This document shows, in pieces, positions 34,091 to 43,152 of a DNA stretch of 64,000 bases. The notes below the pieces were generated by a model. That model saw nothing but the letters and a program-made list of their open reading frames with translations, ran no database searches and was not told the origin of the DNA. Position numbers and translations under genes: made by a program. The stretch lies in the NCBI RefSeq assembly GCF_002159645.1, contig NZ_NFJB01000005.1, forward strand, positions 1-64,000, in the 5' to 3' direction. This stretch comes from Parabacteroides sp. An277 (GTDB taxonomy: Bacteria; Bacteroidota; Bacteroidia; Bacteroidales; Tannerellaceae). Position 1 is the stretch's first letter. Every line of letters begins with the position of its first letter.

Positions 34091-34174
34091 GGTACCCCTC
34101 AGCCTGGAGAGCCTTTTTCGACACCAAAGATATCCAAGAGACCTCAAGAGTCGCTATATCGAATCCCCTTTCGT

Positions 34175-34206
34175 ATTGCGCCATTCAAGGAAAAGATGTA
34201 CCTTTG
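34175..34206 (+). promoter_or_regulatory. Promoter of purL
   Basis: TACCTTTG (34199-34206) with ATTG about 20 bases upstream (34175-34178). Leader about 38 nt. No purine riboswitch is seen in it. Confidence 0.62.
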
Positions 34207-34251
34207 TAACGTTATTGAGATTCGAGTATTTATCAAATAAACAAATCATAT

Positions 34252-37200
34252 ATGATTCTATTCTTTCAATCTCCTACAAAAACGGTGCTGGCGGTAGAGG
34301 CCAAGCATTCGTTTACACCGGAAGAGACGCAAAAGCTCGTATGGCTTTTTAGCGGAGCCAAGCCGGTAGAGGCTGAGACACTGGGCGGATGGTTCGTCGG
34401 TCCGCGCCGCGAAATGATTACGCCGTGGAGTACGAACGCCGTGGAAATTACCCAAAACATGGGACTGGAGGGCATCGGCCGTATCGAGGAATACTTCCCG
34501 GTATCGTCGGGCGAGGCAGCACATGACCCGATGCTCCAGCGCATTTACAACGGGCTGGACCAAAATATCTTTACGATTGACAAGCAGCCAGACCCGATTG
34601 TCTATATCGAGGATTTGGAAGCCTACAACCAGCAGGAAGGTTTGGCGTTGAGCGCAGAGGAAATCGCCTATTTGAAGGAAGTGAGTGAGAAAATCGGCCG
34701 GAAGCTGACGGACAGCGAGGTGTTCGGCTTCTCGCAAGTGAACTCCGAGCATTGCCGCCACAAGATTTTCGGCGGAACCTTCATCATCGACGGCGAGGAG
34801 AAGGAAAGTTCGCTCTTCGGACTGATCAAGAAGACATCGGCAGAGAATCCGAACAAGTTGGTTTCGGCGTATAAGGATAACGTGGCGTTCAATGAGGGTC
34901 CGACCGTGGAGCAGTTCGCCCCGAAGAGCGGTGACAAGCCCGATTTCTATGAGGTAAAGGAAATCCCGACGGTCATCTCCCTGAAAGCCGAGACGCATAA
35001 CTTCCCGACGACGGTAGAACCGTTCAACGGAGCCGCAACCGGTTCGGGTGGTGAAATCCGCGACCGTCTGGGCGGTGGCCGTGCCTCATTGCCGCTTGCC
35101 GGAACGGCGGTTTACATGACGTCTTATCCTCGCACAGAGGGAGCACGCGAGTGGGAGAAGATACTCGACCCGCGCCCGTGGCTCTATCAGACGCCGGAGC
35201 AAATCCTGATTAAAGCGTCGAATGGTGCATCCGATTTCGGAAACAAATTCGGTCAACCGCTGATTTGCGGTTCGTTGCTGACGTTCGAGCATGCAGAAAA
35301 TAATAAGAAATACGCTTACGATAAGGTTATCATGCTGGCCGGTGGTGTGGGTTATGCCAATAAGCGCGATGCCCTGAAGGGTGAGCCGAAGCCGGGCGAG
35401 GAAGTGGTCGTTCTCGGTGGCGATAATTATCGTATCGGAATGGGTGGTGGTGCTGTATCGTCTGTGAATACGGGCCAGTACACGAGCGGTATCGAGTTGA
35501 ATGCCGTTCAGCGTGCCAATCCGGAAATGCAGAAGCGTGTGGCGAATGTGATTCGTACCATCGCGGAATCGGATGACAACCCAATCGTTTCAATCCACGA
35601 CCACGGTGCAGGCGGACACTTGAACTGCCTCTCTGAGTTGGTGGAGGCAACCGGTGGCCACATTGACATGAGCAAACTACCGATTGGCGACCCGACACTT
35701 TCAGCTAAAGAAATCATCGGAAACGAAAGCCAAGAGCGTATGGGTATCCTGATGGAAGAAAAGGATGTGGAGCGTGTACGTCGGATTGCCGACCGCGAGC
35801 GTTCGCCGATGTACGTGGTAGGTGAGACAACCGACGATATGAAGTTTGTCTTCGAGCAGGCAGACGGCGTGAAGCCCATCGACATCAAGCTGGAATATAT
35901 GTTCGGAAAGCCGCCGCGCACCATCATGAAAGACCATACGGTGGAAGAACATTACCAGCCGGTCGTTTATAAGGAATCTGAATTGCACCACTATTTGGAG
36001 AACGTCTTGCAGTTGGAGGCTGTTGCCTGCAAGGATTGGCTGACAAACAAGGTGGACCGCTCGGTATCCGGAAAAGTAGCGCGCCAGCAATGTCAGGGCG
36101 AGTTGCAGTTACCGTTGAGCGACTTGGGTGCGGTAGCGTTGGACTATCGAGGCAAGTCGGGTATCGCGACATCCATCGGTCATGCACCGCAAGTAGCGAT
36201 GGTGGATCCGGCAGCGGGTTCGGTGATGGCCATTGCCGAGGCTTTGACGAACATCGTGTTCGCGCCGCTTGCCGATAAGCTGACCGGCGTTTCGCTGAGT
36301 GCAAACTGGATGTGGCCGTGCCGAAACGAGGGCGAAGATGCTCGTTTGTATAAGGCCGTTCAGGCTGCATCGGACTTCGCGATTGCCTTAGGAATTAACA
36401 TCCCGACGGGTAAGGACTCCCTCTCGATGACGCAGAAGTATGGCGACGATAAGGTGATTTCTCCGGGTACGGTGATTATCTCTGCCGGTGCGGAAGTGAG
36501 CGACGTGAAGAAAATCGTCTCTCCGGTCTTGGCGCACGATAAGAATACACATATATATTATATAGACTTCTCATTCGACGGACTGAAGCTGGGCGGTTCT
36601 GCCTTGGCGCAGACGTTAAACAAGCTGGGTGATGAGGTTCCGACCGTGAAGGATGCGGAATACTTCAGCGATGCCTTTAACGCCGTTCAGGATGCCATCG
36701 AAAAAGGTTTGATTCTTGCCGGACACGATATTTCTGCCGGAGGTATGATTACCACGTTGCTGGAAATGTGCTTCGCCAACGTAGAAGGCGGTCTGGAAGT
36801 AAATCTTGATAAGATTAACGAACAGGATATCGTGAAGATTCTCTTTGCCGAGAATCCGGGTATCATCGTTCAGGTGAAAGACAAGAAGGCATTCGAAAAG
36901 TTGATGCAGGAAGCGGGTGTAGGCTTTGCCGAAATCGCGAAACCGACGGATGAACGTCATATCCTCGTTTCAAAAGACGGCATCCAGTATCACTTCGGCA
37001 TCGATTATATGCGCGATGTTTGGTATGAATCTTCTTATAAGTTAGATTGCAAGCAGAGTGGCGATACTTGCGCAGGCAATCGTTTCGAGAATTACAAGAT
37101 GCAGCCGCTGGAATTCAAGTATCCGAAGGGCTTCACGGGTAAGTTGGCCGATTTGGGCTTGACGTTCGACCGCAAGGGACAGAGCGGCATCCGGGCAGCG

Positions 37201-37941
37201 GTTATCCGCGAGAAGGGTTGCCAGTGCGAGCGCGAAACTTCTTACGCACTTTATTTGGCAGGCTTCGACGTGAAGGATGTCCACATGACGGACTTGGCAA
37301 GCGGCCGCGAGACGCTGGAAGATGTCAATCTGATTGTCTTCTGCGGTGGATTCTCCAACTCGGATGTATTAGGCTCGGCGAAAGGTTGGGCTGCCGGCAT
37401 CCTCTTCAACGAAAAGGCGAAGAAGGCTATCGACAACTTCTACGCCCGCAAAGATACGTTGAGCTTGGGTATCTGCAACGGTTGTCAGCTGATGGCGGAA
37501 CTGGGTGTTATCTATCCGGAGCACGCCGAGAAGCACAAGATGTTGCACAACGATTCACACAAGTTTGAATCGAATTTCGTAACATTGGAGATTCCGAAGA
37601 ACCACTCTGTAATGTTCGGTTCGCTGAGCGGAAGCAAGATAGGTGCTTGGGTAGCTCATGGCGAAGGCAAGTTCGGCTTCCCATACGAAGAGAAGGAATA
37701 CCACATTGTAGCGAAGTATAACTACGAAGGCTATCCGGCTAACCCGAACGGCTCGCCGTGGTCTGTTGCCGGTGTTTGCTCGCACGATGGTCGTCATTTG
37801 GCCTTGATGCCGCACTTGGAACGCGCGATGTTCCCGTGGCAATGCGGTTATTATCCTGCCGACCGCAAGGGCGACGAGGTTACGCCGTGGATTGAGGCGT
37901 TCGTCAATGCACGCAAGTGGATTGGGGCTACAAAGCAATAA
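34252..37941 (+). CDS. purL: Phosphoribosylformylglycinamidine synthase (single-chain)
   Basis: 1229 residues, the large fused form. N-terminal PurS-like region; then AIR-synthase-like halves with SEVFGFSQVNSEHCRHKIFGG, ETHNFPTTVEPFNGAATGSGGEIRD and the second half with PTGKDSLSMTQ; C-terminal class I glutamine amidotransferase (about residues 960-1229) with the nucleophile Cys in GICNGCQLMAELG and the histidine-glutamate pair in AHGEGKF. It converts FGAR, glutamine and ATP to FGAM in purine synthesis. A strong terminator follows, so it is a single-gene unit. Confidence 0.96.
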   Translation: MILFFQSPTKTVLAVEAKHSFTPEETQKLVWLFSGAKPVEAETLGGWFVGPRREMITPWSTNAVEITQNMGLEGIGRIEEYFPVSSGEAAHDPMLQRIYNGLDQNIFTIDKQPDPIVYIEDLEAYNQQEGLALSAEEIAYLKEVSEKIGRKLTDSEVFGFSQVNSEHCRHKIFGGTFIIDGEEKESSLFGLIKKTSAENPNKLVSAYKDNVAFNEGPTVEQFAPKSGDKPDFYEVKEIPTVISLKAETHNFPTTVEPFNGAATGSGGEIRDRLGGGRASLPLAGTAVYMTSYPRTEGAREWEKILDPRPWLYQTPEQILIKASNGASDFGNKFGQPLICGSLLTFEHAENNKKYAYDKVIMLAGGVGYANKRDALKGEPKPGEEVVVLGGDNYRIGMGGGAVSSVNTGQYTSGIELNAVQRANPEMQKRVANVIRTIAESDDNPIVSIHDHGAGGHLNCLSELVEATGGHIDMSKLPIGDPTLSAKEIIGNESQERMGILMEEKDVERVRRIADRERSPMYVVGETTDDMKFVFEQADGVKPIDIKLEYMFGKPPRTIMKDHTVEEHYQPVVYKESELHHYLENVLQLEAVACKDWLTNKVDRSVSGKVARQQCQGELQLPLSDLGAVALDYRGKSGIATSIGHAPQVAMVDPAAGSVMAIAEALTNIVFAPLADKLTGVSLSANWMWPCRNEGEDARLYKAVQAASDFAIALGINIPTGKDSLSMTQKYGDDKVISPGTVIISAGAEVSDVKKIVSPVLAHDKNTHIYYIDFSFDGLKLGGSALAQTLNKLGDEVPTVKDAEYFSDAFNAVQDAIEKGLILAGHDISAGGMITTLLEMCFANVEGGLEVNLDKINEQDIVKILFAENPGIIVQVKDKKAFEKLMQEAGVGFAEIAKPTDERHILVSKDGIQYHFGIDYMRDVWYESSYKLDCKQSGDTCAGNRFENYKMQPLEFKYPKGFTGKLADLGLTFDRKGQSGIRAAVIREKGCQCERETSYALYLAGFDVKDVHMTDLASGRETLEDVNLIVFCGGFSNSDVLGSAKGWAAGILFNEKAKKAIDNFYARKDTLSLGICNGCQLMAELGVIYPEHAEKHKMLHNDSHKFESNFVTLEIPKNHSVMFGSLSGSKIGAWVAHGEGKFGFPYEEKEYHIVAKYNYEGYPANPNGSPWSVAGVCSHDGRHLALMPHLERAMFPWQCGYYPADRKGDEVTPWIEAFVNARKWIGATKQ

Positions 37942-37977
37942 TACAATAGCAATTGATAAATATATTTTTTCATCGGG

Positions 37978-38010
37978 GCACGGACGCTGTGAAGCATCCG
38001 TGCTTTTTTG
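37978..38010 (+). terminator. Terminator of purL
   Basis: GCACGGA-N12-TCCGTGC followed by TTTTTT, 36 bases after the stop. Confidence 0.9.
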
Positions 38011-38071
38011 CGTATATCAGCTTCTTGATTATTAATCAAACACTTACTATTTCTCTTAAGGGATGAATTAC

Positions 38072-38200
38072 CACGCTATAGAGTTGTCGGACATAACTCT
38101 TAAGAGTTACCGATTACAACTCTTAAGAGTTACCGGACACAACTCTTAAGAGTTTCCGAGACCCACTCTTAAGAGTTATCGAGAGAGACTCTTAGGCATC
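38072..38200. repeat. Palindrome array F, six units of 23 bp
   Basis: 14-bp units at 38072, 38095, 38118, 38141, 38164 and 38187 with 9-base spacers. Units 2-4 are the perfect palindrome AACTCTTAAGAGTT; unit 5 starts with C; units 1 (CACGCTATAGAGTT) and 6 (GACTCTTAGGCATC) are eroded. Spacers share a CGgA-like core (GTCGGACAT, ACCGATTAC, ACCGGACAC, TCCGAGACC, ATCGAGAGA). It begins 62 bases after the purL terminator. A further CTTAAG at 38055 is two bases out of register. Confidence 0.85.
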
Positions 38201-38308
38201 TCTTTCGGAGACATTTGGAAAGGTTTTCACCTCCACACCTACCCCTTCCGCTCCCCGCTCTCTTACACATTTTTTACCCAATCGCAAAGAAATCCCAATT
38301 TTTATTCT

Positions 38309-38316
38309 TAACTTTG
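38309..38316 (+). promoter_or_regulatory. -7 box of the TPR/propeller protein gene
   Basis: TAACTTTG, 23 bases before the start codon. No clean -33 element. Confidence 0.45.
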
Positions 38317-38339
38317 AAACCGGATAAAAAATAAAGCAA

Positions 38340-39785
38340 ATGCTACACATGAAACTATTCGCAATCAAACTATTTTGCACCTTGGGCATGTCCCTCTGCT
38401 GGCTTCAATCCGGGGCGCAAACCCTGAACGAAGCCAAACAGCTATACGAAGAAGAGAAGTACGCAGAGGCCAAACCGGCGTTCGAGAAGTTCGTCAAGCA
38501 ATCGCCCAGCAATTCATCATACAACCTTTGGTATGGCGTATGTTGCCTGAAGACAGGCGATTTGGAAGCTGCCGAGAAGCCGCTCGCGTTTGCCGTGAAA
38601 CGTAAACAAATCGAAGCATTCCGTTACCGGGGCGACCTTTGCTTCCTCACCTACCGCATGGAGGAAGCGGTCGATATGTACGAACAATACCTCGAATGGC
38701 TGGAAAAGAAGAAGCGGGATACGGCGTATGCCGAGCAGCGGCTGGACTTGATGGAAGACGCGCTCCGCATGATGGAACGGACGGAAGATGTGCAGATTAT
38801 CGATAGCATGGTGGTCGGGAAAGAGGATTTCCTGCAGGCTTATACCTTAAGCGAAGAGAGCGGTTCGATAGCGCCCTTCCACGCGTTTTTCGACGAAACG
38901 GATGTCCAAACATCCGTCTATATGAACCAGAAGAAAAACAAAATCTATTATGCGCAACCGGCCGATAGCACCTATCGCCTCTTTACGCGCTCGCTCCTAT
39001 TGGACAAATGGGCCGACGAGAAGCGCTTGCCCATGAACGACGAGGCGGGTGCGGACGACAATTACCCCTTCGTCATGCCCGATGGCGTCACGATCTATTA
39101 CGCCTCGACAGGCAATGGTGCGCTGGGGGGATACGACCTCTTCGTAACGCGCTACAACCTGAACTCTGATACCTACCTGGCTCCAGAACAATTGGGGATG
39201 CCCTTTAACTCGCCCTACAACGATTACCTGATTGTCTTCGACGCAGTCAAGGGACTGGGCTGGTTCGTCTCCGATAGATTCCAACCCGAAGGACAAGTGT
39301 GTGTCTATCTGTTCATTCCGAATGAACATCCGGTACGAGTCGAGACAGACGACATCGAACTGAAACGGGCACGGGCTTCCGTCCGCTCGATACGCGACTC
39401 GTGGCGGAAAGGCGAAGCAGATTATGCCGAACTCATCCAATTGGCCCATCAAGAAATACCCTTTGGTAAACCCCAGATAGAGAAAGACTTCGAACTGGTC
39501 ATCCAAGACGACCACGTGTACTATAAATGGGAAGATATCCAATCTTCCGAAGCACGCTCCATCTACCAAAAAGCCCATACGATGAAGCAGGAACTGGAAG
39601 GCATTGAAAAGAAACTCACGCCTCAGCGCATGGATTATACCCTGACGAACAGTACCGAGCGGAAAGAACAACTGGCCGCCTCCATCCTGCACATGGAAGA
39701 GCGACGAAACGAATTGCAGGCCCAAATAAAGGAACTGGAAAAGCAAGCCCGCAATGCGGAAATCCGATACTTAAAACTAAAATAA
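38340..39785 (+). CDS. Exported TPR and beta-propeller-like protein
   Basis: 481 residues. Signal peptide about 1-26 (LFCTLGMSLCWLQSGAQ). Residues 28-110 are TPR-like (LNEAKQLYEEEKYAEAKPAFEKFV, WYGVCCLKTGDLEAAEKPL). Residues 170-330 contain propeller-type strands (YPFVMPDGVTIYYASTGNGALGGYDLF, a PD40/WD40-like motif). The C-terminal 80 residues are a coiled coil. This layout resembles envelope proteins related to the Por/type 9 or OmpA-associated groups, but I cannot assign one. Followed after seven bases by nfeD. Confidence 0.7.
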   Translation: MLHMKLFAIKLFCTLGMSLCWLQSGAQTLNEAKQLYEEEKYAEAKPAFEKFVKQSPSNSSYNLWYGVCCLKTGDLEAAEKPLAFAVKRKQIEAFRYRGDLCFLTYRMEEAVDMYEQYLEWLEKKKRDTAYAEQRLDLMEDALRMMERTEDVQIIDSMVVGKEDFLQAYTLSEESGSIAPFHAFFDETDVQTSVYMNQKKNKIYYAQPADSTYRLFTRSLLLDKWADEKRLPMNDEAGADDNYPFVMPDGVTIYYASTGNGALGGYDLFVTRYNLNSDTYLAPEQLGMPFNSPYNDYLIVFDAVKGLGWFVSDRFQPEGQVCVYLFIPNEHPVRVETDDIELKRARASVRSIRDSWRKGEADYAELIQLAHQEIPFGKPQIEKDFELVIQDDHVYYKWEDIQSSEARSIYQKAHTMKQELEGIEKKLTPQRMDYTLTNSTERKEQLAASILHMEERRNELQAQIKELEKQARNAEIRYLKLK

Positions 39786-39792
39786 GAAGGCT

Positions 39793-40260
39793 ATGATGAC
39801 CGAACTTTTGATTCTCATGATTGTAATGATTGTCGCCATCGTATTAGGATTGGTGGAAATCTTCCTGCTACCGGGATTGACGTTTGCAGGCATAGGCGGA
39901 TTGCTCTTTGCCAGCGGTGGTTTATATTACGCTTATAGCCTAAGCAGTACGATTGGGAATTGGACCCTATTCTCGGCATTGGCCATTTTCTGCGTAGGCG
40001 TAGTATGGTTTATGCGTTCGCGATCTATCAATCGGATAGCTTTGCATACAGATGTAAATTCGCGATTGGAATCGTGTAGCGAACAAGGCATCCAGGTAGG
40101 AGACGAAGGCATAGCGCTCTCCCGTCTGGCACCTATCGGCAAAGCTCAAATCGGAACAACGATTGTCGAAGCGAAGTCTGAAACTGAGTTCATAGACGAA
40201 AAGACCCCCATTGTGGTCGTACGCGTCGAAGGATATAACGTGATTGTAAAACGAAAATAG
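39793..40260 (+). CDS. nfeD: NfeD-family membrane protein (short form)
   Basis: 155 residues. Two or three N-terminal TM segments (LILMIVMIVAIVLGLVEIFLLPG is the characteristic opening) and a C-terminal OB-fold of about 60 residues (GDEGIALSRLAPIGKAQIG...VEGYNVIVKR). It lacks the protease domain of long NfeD. Such proteins pair with flotillins, and floA begins 30 bases downstream. Confidence 0.88.
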   Translation: MMTELLILMIVMIVAIVLGLVEIFLLPGLTFAGIGGLLFASGGLYYAYSLSSTIGNWTLFSALAIFCVGVVWFMRSRSINRIALHTDVNSRLESCSEQGIQVGDEGIALSRLAPIGKAQIGTTIVEAKSETEFIDEKTPIVVVRVEGYNVIVKRK

Positions 40261-40290
40261 TTACATTTAAATCTAAAATAAACGAGAACG

Positions 40291-41289
40291 ATGATGGATC
40301 TTAGTTACTTTCCATTGGCTATCGCCGGAGCCGTGTTGCTTCTGCTGGCGATCTTTTTCTATTATGTGCCGTTCCTGCTTTGGATTTCGGCAAAAGTATC
40401 GGGCGTGAATATCTCATTGCTCCAACTCTTCTTGATGCGCATTCGAAAAGTACCGCCTTACATCATTACGCAAGCCATGATTGAAGCCCATAAAGCTGGC
40501 TTGAAAAGTTTGACGCGCGACGAACTGGAAGCGCATTATTTGGCAGGTGGACATGTGGAAAAGGTAGTACACGCCTTGGTTTCGGCTTCGAAAGCGAATA
40601 TTGAATTGACTTTTCAGATGGCAACAGCTATTGACTTGGCAGGCCGTGACGTATTTGAAGCCGTGCAAATGTCCGTAAATCCGAAAGTCATCAATACACC
40701 GCCTGTGACCGCCGTAGCCAAGGATGGTATCCAGTTGATAGCCAAAGCTCGCGTGACGGTACGCGCCAATATCAAACAATTGGTCGGTGGTGCGGGCGAA
40801 GAGACCGTATTAGCCCGTGTAGGCGAAGGAATTGTCTCTTCTATTGGTTCCTCCGAATCGCATAAGTCCGTCTTAGAGAATCCCGATTCCATCTCGAAGT
40901 TAGTGTTGCGCAAAGGATTGGATGCCGGAACAGCCTTCGAGATTCTTTCTATTGATATTGCCGACATTGACATAGGAAAGAACATCGGTGCTTACTTACA
41001 AATGGATCAAGCCCAAGCTGATAAGAATATCGCACAAGCCAAAGCCGAAGAACGTCGCGCCATGGCCGTCGCCCTCGAACAAGAGATGAAAGCGAAAGCA
41101 CAAGAAGCTCGTGCGAAAGTAATTGAAGCCGAAGCAGAAGTACCCAAGGCGATGTCAGATGCTTTCCGAAGTGGAAATCTCGGTGTGATGGATTACTATC
41201 GAATGAAGAATATTGAGGCAGATACATCCATGCGCGAATCGATTGCCAAACCGAATCCGAGTACTACATCTAAACCTTTAAAAGACTAA
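40291..41289 (+). CDS. floA: Flotillin-like protein FloA
   Basis: 332 residues. A membrane hairpin of about 30 residues at the N-terminus, then SPFH/band-7-like region with [40 protein letters not shown] and [36 protein letters not shown], and an Ala/Glu-rich coiled coil ([20 protein letters not shown]). It forms functional membrane microdomains. In an operon with nfeD. Confidence 0.94.
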   Translation: MMDLSYFPLAIAGAVLLLLAIFFYYVPFLLWISAKVSGVNISLLQLFLMRIRKVPPYIITQAMIEAHKAGLKSLTRDELEAHYLAGGHVEKVVHALVSASKANIELTFQMATAIDLAGRDVFEAVQMSVNPKVINTPPVTAVAKDGIQLIAKARVTVRANIKQLVGGAGEETVLARVGEGIVSSIGSSESHKSVLENPDSISKLVLRKGLDAGTAFEILSIDIADIDIGKNIGAYLQMDQAQADKNIAQAKAEERRAMAVALEQEMKAKAQEARAKVIEAEAEVPKAMSDAFRSGNLGVMDYYRMKNIEADTSMRESIAKPNPSTTSKPLKD

Positions 41290-41292
41290 GTT

Positions 41293-42174
41293 ATGAGCGT
41301 GATTTCTCCTCAGATTCCGGCCTCTGAACTTATTATTAATGCAGATGGAAGCATATTCCATCTGCATTTGAAACCGGAGCAATTGGCTGAACGTATCCTT
41401 TTAGTAGGTGACCCAGAGCGAGTTTCGTTGGTTGCTTCCCACTTGGATACACGCGAATGTGAAGTTTCCAATCGAGAATTTCATACGATTACGGGGACTT
41501 ACCAAGGAAAACGAATTTCGATTGTTTCCCATGGCATTGGTACCGATAATATTGACATCGTACTGACCGAATTGGATGCATTGGCCAACATCGACTTTGC
41601 CACACGCACCATCAAACCAACGTTCAAACAACTCACCTTAGTGCGCGTCGGAACGAGTGGCGGGCTTCAACCCTTCACTCCTATTGGTTCTTACATAGTT
41701 GCGGAGAAATCAATTGGATTCGATGGTGTTCTCTATTTCTATGATAAGAATGAACAGGTACGTGATTTGCCTTTCGAACAAGCATTGGTACAACAATTGG
41801 ATTGGAAACTTGAACGCTCCCTTCCCTATGTCGTTTCAGCAGATACCTCTTTAGTGGAACAAATCGCACAAAATGATTTGATTCGAGGCGTGACAATAGC
41901 GGCCAATGGATTCTATGGTCCCCAAGGACGCCAACTCCGCTTGCCTCTTGCCGACCCGCAACTAAACCAAAAGATAGAGGCTTTCCATTGGGGCAAATAT
42001 CAAATAACCAATTTCGAAATGGAAAGCTCCTCTTTAGCAGGTTTGGCCGCTTTGATGGGACATCGCGCAATGACCGTCTGCTGTATCATAGCCGGGCGCT
42101 TGAGCGGAAAAGCCAATACGACATACCATGGTTCCATCAACGACCTCATCCAAAAGGTACTGGATCGTATTTGA
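41293..42174 (+). CDS. Nucleoside phosphorylase (uridine phosphorylase-like)
   Basis: 293 residues, three bases after floA. The purine/uridine phosphorylase family-1 signature is RVGTSGGLQPFTPIGSYIVAE; LLVGDPERVSLVA is the phosphate loop region, HGIGTDN the family motif, and NFEMESSSLAGLAALMGH holds the ribose-binding glutamate. It splits nucleosides (probably uridine) with phosphate. The specificity is not certain. The 3' end overlaps the convergent recombinase gene by 29 bases. Confidence 0.88.
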   Translation: MSVISPQIPASELIINADGSIFHLHLKPEQLAERILLVGDPERVSLVASHLDTRECEVSNREFHTITGTYQGKRISIVSHGIGTDNIDIVLTELDALANIDFATRTIKPTFKQLTLVRVGTSGGLQPFTPIGSYIVAEKSIGFDGVLYFYDKNEQVRDLPFEQALVQQLDWKLERSLPYVVSADTSLVEQIAQNDLIRGVTIAANGFYGPQGRQLRLPLADPQLNQKIEAFHWGKYQITNFEMESSSLAGLAALMGHRAMTVCCIIAGRLSGKANTTYHGSINDLIQKVLDRI

Positions 42175-43123
42175 GTAAGCTGAGATCACGAACCACAGTC
42201 TCTTCCATTACTCTGCCATAAATCTGAGTAGTGTGTACATTCTTATGTCCCAACAATCTTTGGACAGTCGTAATGTTAGCACCCAGATAAAGTAATAACG
42301 TTGCATGAGTGTGCCGGGCCAGGTGAAAAGTCACCCACTTATTGATATGTGCCATTTTTGCTATGATTTTCAAATGTTTATTCACATTCGAATTGGAGTT
42401 TTTCATAGCAGAAAAGAGATTATCATTCTGACTATACTTTAAGAAAATAGGAATTGTTTTCCCTCCGAAAAGGAGATAAAGCGGTAAACGAACATATTCG
42501 CCCGTCTTTACCATCTTACAAAACAGCCACCATTTTCCATGGATAAGTTGGAAATTATCCACCGTCAGCCGAGTTACATCCGAATAACGCAGACCTGTAT
42601 AACAAGAAAAAAGAAACATATCTCTCGAACAAGCCATTCCCTGCTTAAAATGGCTTACATCCAAGTCCTCGATACGTTTTAATTCATCCGGCATCAGGGA
42701 ATACCGAGGTTTGGCCACTTCTTTAATCCTATATTGCCCAAAAAGATCCTTATTATCCATTAATCCAGCATAATATGCCTGGTTTACATAACGCTTAATA
42801 TGCCGCATGTGTTTGGCAATCGTATTCTGATTATAACGCAAGGTCAACAAATATTTTTCGAAATTACAAAGGAAAGTATACGTAATATCCGAGAAGCGCA
42901 AATTCGGAGCAAAACGCTTCAAAAGGATAAAAGTAGACTTATGATTCTCGAGAGTCGATTTTGCCAGATGCAACGCATCCTTCATTTCTTTCTCATAAAA
43001 ATCTAAAAACGAAATACCTTGATATTGTTTACTTGAAAGGATGAACGAACCATCCCAACACTCCCATGATGCTGACATCGTATATAAATAATCACGCATC
43101 AAACCAAATACATAGTTTTCCAT
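42146..43123 (-). CDS. Lone tyrosine recombinase (site-specific integrase)
   Basis: 325 residues. SAM-like N-terminal core-binding domain (about 30-130) and a phage-integrase catalytic domain. Catalytic residues visible: Arg in TGLRYSDVTRLT, HxxR as HLARHTH, His in LGHKNVHTTQIY and the nucleophile Tyr in TTQIYGRV. The type is that of Bacteroidetes integrases and shufflons. There is no excisionase, no transposition gene and no visible inverted repeat flanking it. It is convergent with, and overlaps, the phosphorylase gene. Confidence 0.88.
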   Translation of the reverse strand: MENYVFGLMRDYLYTMSASWECWDGSFILSSKQYQGISFLDFYEKEMKDALHLAKSTLENHKSTFILLKRFAPNLRFSDITYTFLCNFEKYLLTLRYNQNTIAKHMRHIKRYVNQAYYAGLMDNKDLFGQYRIKEVAKPRYSLMPDELKRIEDLDVSHFKQGMACSRDMFLFSCYTGLRYSDVTRLTVDNFQLIHGKWWLFCKMVKTGEYVRLPLYLLFGGKTIPIFLKYSQNDNLFSAMKNSNSNVNKHLKIIAKMAHINKWVTFHLARHTHATLLLYLGANITTVQRLLGHKNVHTTQIYGRVMEETVVRDLSLLKYDPVPFG

Positions 43124-43152
43124 GGCTCAAATAATTATTTAAAGACAAACAC

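Noticed and set aside
42146-43123. Integrated element at a tRNA gene
   Set aside because: The recombinase is not next to a tRNA, and no direct repeats (att sites) or cargo genes are seen.
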